64,000 nt of DNA from Gammaproteobacteria bacterium (GTDB lineage Bacteria; Pseudomonadota; Gammaproteobacteria; Steroidobacterales; Steroidobacteraceae), in assembly GCA_016874055.1 (NCBI GenBank), contig VGVG01000001.1:136816-200815 (forward strand), read 5' to 3'. Below the pieces are notes generated by a model that was given only the letters and a program-made list of their open reading frames with translations, had not been told where the DNA came from and ran no database searches. Positions 18,520 to 27,062 of this stretch are shown here, in pieces. Every line of letters begins with the position of its first letter. Positions within the stretch are counted from its first letter, which is position 1. Position numbers and translations under genes: made by a program.

Positions 18520-19938
18520 TTAGACCCTGACGTTCTTGAACTGCCAAGGATCGTCGCGATCGATATCTTCCGGAAAAAGACTCTCGCGACCCGTCAGCGG
18601 ATTCCAGTCGGTGTACTCACCGACGACCGGACCGAGATAGGGTTTGCAGATCTCGAGGTTACGACAGAAGTCCATTTCATCGGGCTCGACGATGCCGCGA
18701 TCCGGATTTTCGACAGCCCAGATTACGCCCGACAGCACCGCCACCGTGACCTGCAGGCTCGTCGCATTATTATAGGGACAAAGTTTGCGTGCCTCGTCTA
18801 CGGAGAGTTGCGATCCGTACCAGTAAGCGTTACGCGAGTGACCGGCTAAGAGAACGCCGAGCTCGTCTATACCTCCCGAGGCAATCTCGTTCATCAAAAT
18901 CCTTTGCTGCGACTGCATAACAAAATTTCGACCCACGAATTCATGGACTGACAGCACCGCGTCGTCGCAGGGGTGATAGGCGTAATGAACCGTTGGACGA
19001 TAGATGACCTTCTCTCCATCTTTGACAGTGAGGTAGTCTGCAATCGAAATCGACTCACCGTGTGTGATGGCAAAGCCATGGAAATGGCCCGCTTTCGGAG
19101 CCCAAGTACGCGCCCGGGTCGCCGCACCCGGCTGAGTCAGATAAATTGCCGAATCGCCACCGAAATCATGATGTTTACCGTCTTTCGGGAAATGCTTTTC
19201 GTGCGTACCCCAACCAAGCTCGCAGGGCTGTGACCCCTCACTGAAGAAACCGTCGCACGACCAAGTATTAACAAATTCTCCAAAACGCTTCCGCACCGGG
19301 CTCACTTGAGTGTCGCGCTCGGCGATGTGTATAACCTTGATCCCGAGCGTGTGTGCAAGCTTTGACCAATCTTTACGAGTCTTCGGATCACCCGCGATAA
19401 CACCGGTATCAGCCGCAATATTGAGCATCGCTTGCTTGACGAAATGCGATACGATCCCCGGATTAGCTCCATGGGTCAGCACGGCTGTCGGTCCGCTTTC
19501 CCAACCCTTCCGTAACGCGAAAGCTTGCTCGCGCAACGCGTAGTTAGTGCGAAGACTTGCCGGTAGGCTCATGTCTACATAGGTACCCGCCCACGGCTCG
19601 ATGCAGGTATCGAGATAGAGAGCTCCTCGAGCCTGGCAGAACTTGACGAGCGCAATTGATGACACGTCGACAGATACGTTAATGAGGAAATCGCCCTTAC
19701 CGATGAGCGGACTGAGCGAAGATTCGAGATTTCCCGGCACGATCGGATTGATAATAAATTTGACGCCGTAATGTACGGCTACCTCGGCTCCACGCTTGTC
19801 CGCAGAAACGATGGTGACTCGATCAGCGCTCGTACCGACATGGCGCAAGATAAGCGGTAAAACACCCTGACCGATGCTGCCAAATCCGACAAAAACGATA
19901 CGTCCCGAAAAATTCACGTGAACCTTATGCTCGCTCAT
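18520..19938 (-). CDS. hss: Homospermidine synthase
   Basis: This NAD-dependent enzyme makes sym-homospermidine from two putrescines (or spermidine plus putrescine). The 472-residue protein has the expected length and a Rossmann start GRIVFVGFGSIGQGVLPLIL, then DTCIEPWAGTY, VLTHGANPGIVSHFVKQAM and the C-terminal VGEYTDWNPL. The saccharopine-dehydrogenase-like fold and these motifs match bacterial homospermidine synthases. Arginine decarboxylase lies 1.7 kb away; together they suggest homospermidine as a main polyamine. The gene converges with greB. Confidence 0.92.
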   Translation of the reverse strand: MSEHKVHVNFSGRIVFVGFGSIGQGVLPLILRHVGTSADRVTIVSADKRGAEVAVHYGVKFIINPIVPGNLESSLSPLIGKGDFLINVSVDVSSIALVKFCQARGALYLDTCIEPWAGTYVDMSLPASLRTNYALREQAFALRKGWESGPTAVLTHGANPGIVSHFVKQAMLNIAADTGVIAGDPKTRKDWSKLAHTLGIKVIHIAERDTQVSPVRKRFGEFVNTWSCDGFFSEGSQPCELGWGTHEKHFPKDGKHHDFGGDSAIYLTQPGAATRARTWAPKAGHFHGFAITHGESISIADYLTVKDGEKVIYRPTVHYAYHPCDDAVLSVHEFVGRNFVMQSQQRILMNEIASGGIDELGVLLAGHSRNAYWYGSQLSVDEARKLCPYNNATSLQVTVAVLSGVIWAVENPDRGIVEPDEMDFCRNLEICKPYLGPVVGEYTDWNPLTGRESLFPEDIDRDDPWQFKNVRV

Positions 19939-19961
19939 AATGCTTTTTCGATCCTCTGAGG

Positions 19962-20645
19962 TTACGCAGCACGCCAGTGAGGTGGAAAAGTGCGATCATA
20001 TCCCGGCAACGCTTCAATACGCGCTAGCCAGCGACCAAGTGCCGGGTAATTCACCTCAATCGGAAGGAAGCGCCGGGCGAGGTCCTCTGAACCCGGGCGA
20101 CCGAGCGCTCGACGCAGTAACTGAATCGACGGAAAAATCACCATGTCGATGGCACTGTAGTCATCGCCAACAATCCAGTCGAATTTTGAGACGCGCATCT
20201 CGATCGTGCGTGCCTCGCGCGCCACCACGTGCATCGCATCCGTCAGCGCATCGGTGCTGAGCGGCGGCTCCTCAACGGGATTCGATCCGCCGCCGAGGAG
20301 CGTGCGGCCGATGCCCATGATGTGAGGCTCGGTATACGCTTGGAATTCTTCAATGACACGAACGATAACTGCAGCCTGTTCAGGAGTTCGTCCGAAAATC
20401 GGCGGATCGGGATACTTGCGGTCGAGGTAGTAAAGGACCGCTACCGACTCGAAGACCACGTAATCGTCATGCTTCAGCACCGGCAGTCGGCCACGCGGAT
20501 TCATCGCCAACATCTGCGGCGATTTGTGTTCCTGAAACGCCAACTGAAGAAGATGGCTGTTATAAACGAGGCGCTTGTGTTCCAGCGCCAGCAATACCCG
20601 CCAGGAGTAGGCGCTGCCGCTGGCCCACCAAAGATCGATGGACAT
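19962..20645 (-). CDS. Glutathione S-transferase family protein
   Basis: This is a two-domain GST of about 227 residues from ATG 20645 (MSIDLWWASGSAYSWRVLLA). The thioredoxin-like N-terminal domain shows AMNPRGRLPVLKHDD (cis-Pro) and the glutathione-binding FESVAVLYYLDRKYP. The all-helical C-terminal domain has WIVGDDYSAIDMVIFPSI, the N-capping box. An in-frame ATG at 20693 would overlap the divergent sulfurtransferase region and is less likely. The substrate cannot be told. It precedes hss on the same strand with a 23-base gap. Confidence 0.9.
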   Translation of the reverse strand: MSIDLWWASGSAYSWRVLLALEHKRLVYNSHLLQLAFQEHKSPQMLAMNPRGRLPVLKHDDYVVFESVAVLYYLDRKYPDPPIFGRTPEQAAVIVRVIEEFQAYTEPHIMGIGRTLLGGGSNPVEEPPLSTDALTDAMHVVAREARTIEMRVSKFDWIVGDDYSAIDMVIFPSIQLLRRALGRPGSEDLARRFLPIEVNYPALGRWLARIEALPGYDRTFPPHWRAA

Positions 20646-20725
20646 GGACCAAGATTGTAATGGCATTCTCCCCATCGGAGAATTCAGCGCCATTCGCTCG
20701 GCCTACCCAGCGAGGGACTCCAAAA

Positions 20726-21589
20726 GTGCGATTTACCACTCTTATCGATGCCGACTCACTCGCCGCGCAGTTGCACTCGCCCGGCTTAGTGGTACTCGAT
20801 TGCCGATTCGACCTCGGCAAGCCCGCGGCCGGCGAAGCGACCTACTCCTCAGGGCATATCGCAGGCGCCCGCTACGTGCATCTCGACCGTGACCTTGCCG
20901 GTCCCGTAGGTCCGACGACCGGTCGCCACCCGCTACCTGACCCCGAAGTGTTTGCCACGAAGGCCGGCGCTTGGGGCGTGGCACACGACTCACAAGTCGT
21001 GGTGTACGACCAAGGTAACAGTTTTTTTGCAGCTCGCGCCTGGTGGATTTTTAAGTGGTTGGGCCATGAAGCTGTGGCTGTACTGGACGGAGGCCTCGCG
21101 GCATGGCGGAATGCCCTCCAGCCCCTCGCGCAGCGCGCGTCCGCTGCGACCCCACAAGAATTCATCGCTCATCCCAACAATCATCTCGTGATCGATGCAG
21201 CACAGGTCCTGCGGTCGGTTAGGTCAGGAATTTATGGATCGGGCTCGCAACGTCTCATCGATGCGCGCAGTTCAGATCGTTACGCCGGCGAGAACGAGAC
21301 AATTGACCCCATCGGCGGTCATGTTCCAGGAGCAATCAATCATCATTATGCGCGTAACTATCGCACTGATGGTCGCCTGCACGTCTCCGCTACACTCCGG
21401 TCCCTCTGGCGAGACACGCTCGCGGGCGCGGACCCATGTAACATCGTGATGATGTGTGGCTCGGGCGTGAGTGCCTGCGTTAATCTGCTGGCACTAGAGC
21501 ACGCAGGACTCGGCGGTGCGCGGCTTTATCCGGGCTCATGGAGCGAGTGGGTGCGCGATGGCACGCGACCTGTTGCGAAAGGAAATTAA
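20726..21589 (+). CDS. sseA: 3-mercaptopyruvate / thiosulfate sulfurtransferase
   Basis: This tandem rhodanese-fold enzyme moves sulfur from mercaptopyruvate or thiosulfate to acceptors. The first, inactive rhodanese domain has LVVLDCRFDLG and SGHIAGARYVHLDRDL. The second has LIDARSSDRYAGENE, GGHVPGAINHHYARNY and the catalytic loop MMCGSGVSACVNLLAL. The CGSGVSAC loop resembles the CGSGVTAC of mercaptopyruvate sulfurtransferases. I start at GTG 20726 (VRFTTLIDADSL), with GAGGG ten bases upstream; an ATG at 20660 would add an atypical leader. The stop is seven bases from speA. Confidence 0.88.
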   Translation: MRFTTLIDADSLAAQLHSPGLVVLDCRFDLGKPAAGEATYSSGHIAGARYVHLDRDLAGPVGPTTGRHPLPDPEVFATKAGAWGVAHDSQVVVYDQGNSFFAARAWWIFKWLGHEAVAVLDGGLAAWRNALQPLAQRASAATPQEFIAHPNNHLVIDAAQVLRSVRSGIYGSGSQRLIDARSSDRYAGENETIDPIGGHVPGAINHHYARNYRTDGRLHVSATLRSLWRDTLAGADPCNIVMMCGSGVSACVNLLALEHAGLGGARLYPGSWSEWVRDGTRPVAKGN

Positions 21590-21595
21590 TTGACG

Positions 21596-23581
21596 ATGAA
21601 TGCGAGCCTTAGTTCTTTGATCGACAAAGAATCTTCAGGTGGATCGGCCGTATCGTCGAGCCGTCCTAATCCATCGTGGGACGTTTTCGACTCCCGTGAG
21701 CTCTACCATGTTCAGGCCTGGGGTCAGGGCTACTTCAGCATCAACGACTCTGGCCACGTGGTGGTACGTCCCGAACAAATCCCCGGACGCGAAATCGATC
21801 TCTTCGAAGTGGTTCAGGGTCTAAAGGAGCGTGAGCTGACCACCCCGGTTGTCGTACGCTTCTCCGGCATCCTCGCCCACCGCCTAAGCCAACTCAACGA
21901 CGCCTTCGCGCGAGCGATCACTGAGAACGACTATCGAAATCGTTATGCCGCCGTATTTCCCATCAAGGTGAATCAGCAGCGACTCGTCGTGGAGGAGGTC
22001 TACCGCTACGGCGCAGCATTCGGCTTCGGTCTCGAGGTGGGTAGTAAACCCGAGCTACTCGCCGTCATGGCGATGAGCGAAAACTCGCCCGAGCGACTCA
22101 TTATCTGTAACGGCTTTAAGGATGACAGTTACATCGAGACCGTAATGCTGGCGACGAAACTCGGCCGTAGCATCGTTCCCGTCGTCGAAAACTTCTCGGA
22201 GCTCGGGCTCATCATCAAGCACGCGCAGCGCCTTGGCGTACGGCCGCAGATTGGTGTGCGCGTAAAGCTCGCAAGCGAGGGTTCGGGACGCTGGCGTGAC
22301 TCCGCGGGTGAAAAGTCAAAGTTCGGACTCTTCATCACCGAAATACTCGAGGCCATCGAACTACTGCGTGAGCAAAACATGCTTGAGTGTCTGAAGCTCG
22401 TGCACTGTCATCCGGGCAGCCAGCTGCAGGACATCCTTCGCGTCAAAGACGCAATCAACGAACTCGCTCACATTTATGCGGAACTCAAACTCCTCGGTGC
22501 TGGCCTCGAGTACATTGATGTCGGCGGCGGTCTGGGTGTCGATTACGACGGATCGGGCACTAACTACTCCTCTTCAATGAATTACAACATCGAGGAGTAC
22601 GCAAATGACGTCGTCTACCGAATCGTAAGTGTCTGCAACTCGCGCGGCGTTCCCCACCCCGTGATTGTCAGTGAATCGGGTCGAGCCATCGCAGCTCACC
22701 ATAGCGTGCTCATCTTCAATACGCTTGGATCGTCGGCGCTCGACAAATTCAACGTGACGGGTCGAGAGGATGAGCAGCACGCGGGTCGAGTGCTGCCCCA
22801 ACCACTTCAAGATCTGCTCGGTGCCTATCGAGAGGTGAGCGAACGGCGGCTCGTCGAGTGCTGGCACGATGCGCTTACGGCGCGAGAGCAATGCCTTCAG
22901 ATGTTCAACCTCGGGGTGCTATCGCTGGAGTTTCGTGGCTTGGCTGAACGACTCTACTGGGCCACCTGCACCAAAATCCGCGACCATGCGCGTAAACTTG
23001 AGGAGGTTCCCGAGGAGCTCGAAGACCTCGAGACCATCCTTTCGGACATCTACTTCTGCAACATGTCGGTGTTCCAGTCGCTGCCTGACAGTTGGGCCAT
23101 AGACCACCTCTTTCCCATCATGCCGATCCATCGGCTTCAGGAGCGCCCGACCCGCCGCGCAGTGCTCGCCGACATCACCTGCGATTCGGACGGAAAGATC
23201 GACAGATTCGTTAGTCATCGTGAAATTAAAAAAACGCTTGAGCTTCACGACATCGCCGAGGGCGACGAGTACTACCTCGCAGCGTTCTTGGTCGGTGCTT
23301 ATCAAGAAACTTTGGGCGATCTCCATAACCTCTTCGGCGACACCCACGTTGTCCATATCCGGCTTGAGGACGATGGCAAGTGGTGGATCGACGAGGTCAT
23401 CAGGGGCGATACCGCCAACCGCGTTCTCGAATACATGGAGTACGATGTCGCGGAGCTCTACCCTGCCCTCGCGCGTGACTGTGAACGTGCCATACGCGAA
23501 GGTCGTATGACGGTCGCCGAGAGTCAGGCTCTAAAACGTTTTTATGAAGGCGAGCTCAACGGCTACGCTTATCTCGAGTAA
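21596..23581 (+). CDS. speA: Biosynthetic arginine decarboxylase
   Basis: SpeA decarboxylates arginine to agmatine with PLP and Mg2+, the first step of the agmatine route to putrescine. The product of about 661 residues has the SpeA length. The PLP lysine lies in YAAVFPIKVNQQRLVVEEV near residue 125, with ICNGFKDDSYIE, LVHCHPGSQLQDI, YIDVGGGLGVDYDG, the catalytic Cys region ISDIYFCNMSVFQSLPDSWA, and a C-terminal TDDE-type segment present. ATG 21596 is preceded by GGAAAT; an in-frame TTG at 21590 is an alternative. It follows the sulfurtransferase closely and lies near hss, which needs putrescine. Confidence 0.96.
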   Translation: MNASLSSLIDKESSGGSAVSSSRPNPSWDVFDSRELYHVQAWGQGYFSINDSGHVVVRPEQIPGREIDLFEVVQGLKERELTTPVVVRFSGILAHRLSQLNDAFARAITENDYRNRYAAVFPIKVNQQRLVVEEVYRYGAAFGFGLEVGSKPELLAVMAMSENSPERLIICNGFKDDSYIETVMLATKLGRSIVPVVENFSELGLIIKHAQRLGVRPQIGVRVKLASEGSGRWRDSAGEKSKFGLFITEILEAIELLREQNMLECLKLVHCHPGSQLQDILRVKDAINELAHIYAELKLLGAGLEYIDVGGGLGVDYDGSGTNYSSSMNYNIEEYANDVVYRIVSVCNSRGVPHPVIVSESGRAIAAHHSVLIFNTLGSSALDKFNVTGREDEQHAGRVLPQPLQDLLGAYREVSERRLVECWHDALTAREQCLQMFNLGVLSLEFRGLAERLYWATCTKIRDHARKLEEVPEELEDLETILSDIYFCNMSVFQSLPDSWAIDHLFPIMPIHRLQERPTRRAVLADITCDSDGKIDRFVSHREIKKTLELHDIAEGDEYYLAAFLVGAYQETLGDLHNLFGDTHVVHIRLEDDGKWWIDEVIRGDTANRVLEYMEYDVAELYPALARDCERAIREGRMTVAESQALKRFYEGELNGYAYLE

Positions 23582-23612
23582 TCTTTGAATAAGATCTGGA
23601 ACCGGTAGGAGT

Positions 23613-24527
23613 ATGTCGATGTTGAAATCTCTGATCTCGCTGTCGATCGCCACCCTTGTGGCGTCTTGCCTCACGCTTGGTACAGTCCAAGCTGCTCAGA
23701 GGGCCAAGCGCATCGATCTCAATACGCCGGAAGGAGCCACGTTAGCGCTGCGCCGCATCCAGTGCGGGTCCGTCGATAATACGCCGACCATCTACTCTTT
23801 CCACGGTGAAGCTTTTTCACGGGTGCCGGGTGAACGCGATCGGAAACTCTTCGAAGTCGAGGGATACAACGTCCGTCAGTGCGTGACGGTCACCGATCCC
23901 GTGCGTGGCACTGGCTGGCGACTGGTGTCGCGAGAGCTGCTTTTTTACATCGATCCGGCGACCGGTGAGCTCTTGAAAGTTTGGAGCAATCCGTGGACGG
24001 GTCAATCCGTCAAGGTAATGCAGACCGCGAACGATCCGGTGAACCAGCGTCCAGTGTTTCCCGTGGGTGCAGACGGCAGGCCGACTACTTGGCCGGCAAC
24101 TACGAGCGGCGACACTTGGTGGAATACCATCACTGTACCGCTCTTATACATAAACCCCCTCGGCGGTGAATTCCAGAAGAATGTCGGCGGTTACTACCAC
24201 GCGACCGAGATGTTCAACTTCTTCGGTAACGTTAGTACCCTCACCGATCCGAAGATCCCGAACCCGCCGATCGAGGTAGGCTGGGTCCGAATTGCGGACT
24301 GGCTGCCGTGGATGGAGATGAGCGGAAGAGTTGGCCTCATTTATATGCACGCCGCCGGACGCAAACTCGACCATCACGACCAGCTGCCCGACATCATGAA
24401 AAAGACCATCGAGTCAGATTACCCCGAGTATGGTATGCCGCCCGACGGTGCCGACACCCGCGAAAACGAAACTAGCTGGACCTATTTCAAGAAAAAGGTA
24501 GCCCCCACGACACCCGTCAAAAAGTAG
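23613..24527 (+). CDS. Exported DUF1838 family protein
   Basis: This 304-residue protein has a signal peptide (MLKSLISLSIATLVASCLTL...VQAA). The mature part matches the DUF1838 family: LALRRIQCGSVDNTPTIYSFHGEAFSRVPGE near the start, WRLVSRELLFYIDPATGELL, NPWTGQSVKVMQTANDPVN, and WVRIADWLPWMEMSGRVGLI toward the end. The family has no established biochemical role. A ribosome site (TAGGAG) precedes ATG 23613. It lies 31 bases after speA and could be cotranscribed, though no functional link is evident. Confidence 0.85.
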   Translation: MSMLKSLISLSIATLVASCLTLGTVQAAQRAKRIDLNTPEGATLALRRIQCGSVDNTPTIYSFHGEAFSRVPGERDRKLFEVEGYNVRQCVTVTDPVRGTGWRLVSRELLFYIDPATGELLKVWSNPWTGQSVKVMQTANDPVNQRPVFPVGADGRPTTWPATTSGDTWWNTITVPLLYINPLGGEFQKNVGGYYHATEMFNFFGNVSTLTDPKIPNPPIEVGWVRIADWLPWMEMSGRVGLIYMHAAGRKLDHHDQLPDIMKKTIESDYPEYGMPPDGADTRENETSWTYFKKKVAPTTPVKK

Positions 24528-24612
24528 ATGCTTCGGCCCCGTTGTGTTGCCGTCAAGTCCGGTAGTAGCATCAGCCTATCGGTCACCCGATAAGAGAAAG
24601 GGGGACGGCGGG

Positions 24613-24886
24613 ATGACGACGATCTACGTAGGCAACTTTTTCTTCTCAGCGACCGAGGTCGACCTTCGTGTGCCTTTTGAGCGATACAGTCAAAGCTGAC
24701 TCCGTGCAATGTATAAGCGATCGTGAGACTGGTCGTCTGTGCGGCTTTGGAGTCGTGCACCTGCCGGGCTCCGAGGCTCAGGCTGCGATCGCGGTACTCA
24801 ACGGCTACGAGATGAACGGGCGAGCTCCGCGCATCAACGAAGCGCAGGAGCGCGAACCGCGTCCAGGCTGCGGGAACCGCTACTGA
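24613..24886 (+). pseudogene. RNA-recognition-motif (RRM) protein, frameshifted
   Basis: The first frame from ATG 24613 reads MTTIYVGNFFFSATEVDLRV followed by PFERYSQS and TGA; the next frame continues ADSVQCISDRETGRLCGFGV and then an RRM-type end (AQAAIAVLNGYEMNGRAPRI). Together they form a small bacterial RRM protein of about 90 residues, with RNP2 at IYVGNF and RNP1 at LCGFGVVHL. One extra A in the AAAGCTGAC context near 24700 breaks the frame. RNP1 and RNP2 also differ from the usual RGFGFV and YVGNLPF, which argues for decay rather than sequence error. Confidence 0.85.
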
Positions 24887-24923
24887 TCCGCTGCAGGTGG
24901 GCGTTCGGCGCCCGGAGCATTTA

Positions 24924-25517
24924 ATGGCCCGCCGCTACCGTGCTCAACCTCGTCAAAGAATAGCGCTGCGACTACCTGCTCCGTCGCGCAGAAAGCTACC
25001 GCCCGATCTTCGCAAGTACTTTTCTATTTGCGACGAAAAGCTCGGCTTCCTGCCCAACATTCTTGCAGTCTACAGCTTCAACGAAACGAAGCTGCGCGCA
25101 TTCGTTGCAATGTACAACGATTTGATGCTCGGAGACTCCAAGCTGACCAAGCTCGAGCGCGAGATGATCGCCGTGGTCGTATCTTCGGTAAATCGTTGCT
25201 ACTACTGTTTAACGGCTCACGGTCAGACCCTGCGAGAAATTTCCGGCGATCCATCGCTCGGCGAGGCGCTCGTCATGAACTACCGAATCGCCAAGATCTC
25301 CAAAAAACAACGTGCCATGCTCAACCTCGTCCACAAACTCACGGTGTCGCCCGCCGAGACGGGGGCTGCCGAGCGCGCGGCGCTACGACGTGCCGGTTTT
25401 AAGGATCATGAAATTTGGGACATCATCGCCGTCACCGGGTTTTTCAATATGACTAACCGAATCGCTACGGCCACCGATATGATGCCGAACGAGGAGTATC
25501 TCGCGCGCTCACGTTGA
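24924..25517 (+). CDS. Peroxidase-related enzyme, AhpD/carboxymuconolactone decarboxylase fold
   Basis: This all-helical protein of about 197 residues starts at ATG 24924 (MARRYRAQPRQRIALRL). The AhpD-type redox motif is complete: VVSSVNRCYYCLTAHGQTL, with CxxC three residues before the His. DEKLGFLPNILAVYSFN near the N-terminus and FFNMTNRIATATDMMPNEEY at the end match the uncharacterised peroxidase-related family. It probably has thiol-dependent peroxidase or disulfide reductase activity, which I infer from the CxxC-His motif. It heads a plus-strand run with the Nudix, oxidoreductase and membrane genes. Confidence 0.87.
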   Translation: MARRYRAQPRQRIALRLPAPSRRKLPPDLRKYFSICDEKLGFLPNILAVYSFNETKLRAFVAMYNDLMLGDSKLTKLEREMIAVVVSSVNRCYYCLTAHGQTLREISGDPSLGEALVMNYRIAKISKKQRAMLNLVHKLTVSPAETGAAERAALRRAGFKDHEIWDIIAVTGFFNMTNRIATATDMMPNEEYLARSR

Positions 25518-25545
25518 AGCCGAACTCGGCCATAGGGAATCTTTG

Positions 25546-26073
25546 ATGCTGCTGTCTTCTCGCGAAGTGTTCCGCGGTCGGAACGCCCGGCTCACCGTGG
25601 ATACCGTCACGCTCCCCAACGGATACACGGCAGATCTCGAAATTCTGCACCATCCGGGCGGCGCTGCCGCAGTTGCAATCGATCGGGAGGGTCGCGTGTG
25701 TTTGTTGCATCAGTTTCGGCACGCAGCTGGAGGCGCGGTGTGGGAACTACCCGCCGGTCGTCTCGAGCCCGGCGAACTACCGATCGAAACTATCCGACGC
25801 GAACTTATCGAGGAGGCCGGTGTGCGCGCTGATCGCATCGTGCCACTCGGTGAGTCGCTGAGTTCTCCGGGCATTTTTACTGAGCGGATCCACCTTTTTT
25901 TAGCGACTGATCTCACCCTCGTCCCCGATGCCCGTGAAGCTGTCGAGGTCTTCGACGTACACTGGATGGCGCTCAATGAGGTCATACGACGCGCCCTCGA
26001 AGGCGAGATCGATGACTCGAAGACCGTTGTCGGTCTGCTGCGAGCGCGACATGCATTGGAGAAATCGTTATGA
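25546..26073 (+). CDS. Nudix hydrolase, ADP-ribose pyrophosphatase type
   Basis: This Nudix enzyme of about 175 residues cleaves nucleoside-diphosphate-linked compounds. The Nudix box is complete: GRLEPGELPIETIRRELIEE followed by AGV, with a preceding FRHAAGGAVWELPAG. The layout (N-terminal strand domain, box, then SPGIFTERIHLFLATDL) resembles ADP-ribose pyrophosphatases (NudF group). ATG 25546 follows an AGGGA site. Its TGA overlaps the next ATG (ATGA), so it is translationally coupled to the quinone oxidoreductase. The exact substrate is inferred only. Confidence 0.88.
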   Translation: MLLSSREVFRGRNARLTVDTVTLPNGYTADLEILHHPGGAAAVAIDREGRVCLLHQFRHAAGGAVWELPAGRLEPGELPIETIRRELIEEAGVRADRIVPLGESLSSPGIFTERIHLFLATDLTLVPDAREAVEVFDVHWMALNEVIRRALEGEIDDSKTVVGLLRARHALEKSL

Positions 26074-27062
26074 AAGCCCTACTCAGTGAACTCCCCGGCG
26101 GCCCCGATACTCTTGTTCTGCGCGATGTTCCTGAACCAACTCCGGGTCGCGATGAGGTTCGCATCGTCGTTCGTTACTGCGGCATTAACTATCCCGACGT
26201 CCTCGTGATCGAAGACAAATATCAATTCCGTCCTCCCCGCCCCTTCGCACCAGGCTTTGAAATTTCGGGCGTTATCGATGCCGTCGGTGAGGGAGTCACC
26301 GCAGTCAAACCAGGCGACGCCGTGATTGCCGGCGCCGTGTGTGGCGGACTTGCCGAAAAGGCGGTCACCGATGCGCGCAGCTGCACTGCGATTCCGGAGG
26401 GTATGCCTCTCGATGTGGCAGCGGGTCTGATCTTCACTTACGGCACGTCGTACCACGCACTCAAAGATCGCGGTGACCTCCGTGTTAGCGAAACTTTACT
26501 CGTCCTCGGGGCTGCTGGCGGCGTCGGCCTCGCTGCCGTAGAACTCGGTAAGGTGATGGGCGCGCGAGTCATCGCAGCCGTCTCCAGCGAAACGAAAGCG
26601 ACTGCAGCGCGTGAACACGGCGCTGATCAGGTGGTAATCTATCCGAGCGAAGACCCAAACCCTAAAGTGCTTGCAGCGCAATTTAAAGACGTATGCGGCC
26701 CCAAAGGCGCCGATGTCATCTATGACCCCGTCGGCGGCGACTATGCGGAGCCTGCCTTACGGACCATAGCCTGGAAAGGCCGCTATCTCGTTGTCGGTTT
26801 TCCCGCCGGCATCCCCAAGATTCCGCTCAATCTTCCCTTACTGAAGGGTTGCGATATCCGCGGCGTTTTTTGGGGTGCCTTCCGCGAGCAAGAACCCGCA
26901 TGGGATGCCGCGAATATTCGTGAGCTCATCTCTCTTTTTCTCGCTGGAAAAATCCGTCCAAAGATTTCCAATCGATTCGCGCTGCCGCAGGGTGGAGAAG
27001 CCATTAAAAAACTGTTGCAGCGTGAGGCCATCGGCAAGACCGTGGTTGCATGTACAGTCTGA
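26070..27062 (+). CDS. NADPH:quinone oxidoreductase family protein (MDR superfamily)
   Basis: This 330-residue zinc-free medium-chain reductase reduces quinones or enones with NADPH. The GroES-like N-terminal domain shows RYCGINYPDVLVIEDKYQFRP and APGFEISGVIDAVGEGV; the Rossmann domain has ETLLVLGAAGGVGLAAVELG, and DVIYDPVGGDYAEPALR and RYLVVGFPAGIPKIPLNL follow. There is no catalytic zinc Cys/His set, as in QOR-type enzymes. It overlaps the Nudix gene at its start (ATGA) and the membrane gene at its end. Confidence 0.92.
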   Translation: MKALLSELPGGPDTLVLRDVPEPTPGRDEVRIVVRYCGINYPDVLVIEDKYQFRPPRPFAPGFEISGVIDAVGEGVTAVKPGDAVIAGAVCGGLAEKAVTDARSCTAIPEGMPLDVAAGLIFTYGTSYHALKDRGDLRVSETLLVLGAAGGVGLAAVELGKVMGARVIAAVSSETKATAAREHGADQVVIYPSEDPNPKVLAAQFKDVCGPKGADVIYDPVGGDYAEPALRTIAWKGRYLVVGFPAGIPKIPLNLPLLKGCDIRGVFWGAFREQEPAWDAANIRELISLFLAGKIRPKISNRFALPQGGEAIKKLLQREAIGKTVVACTV

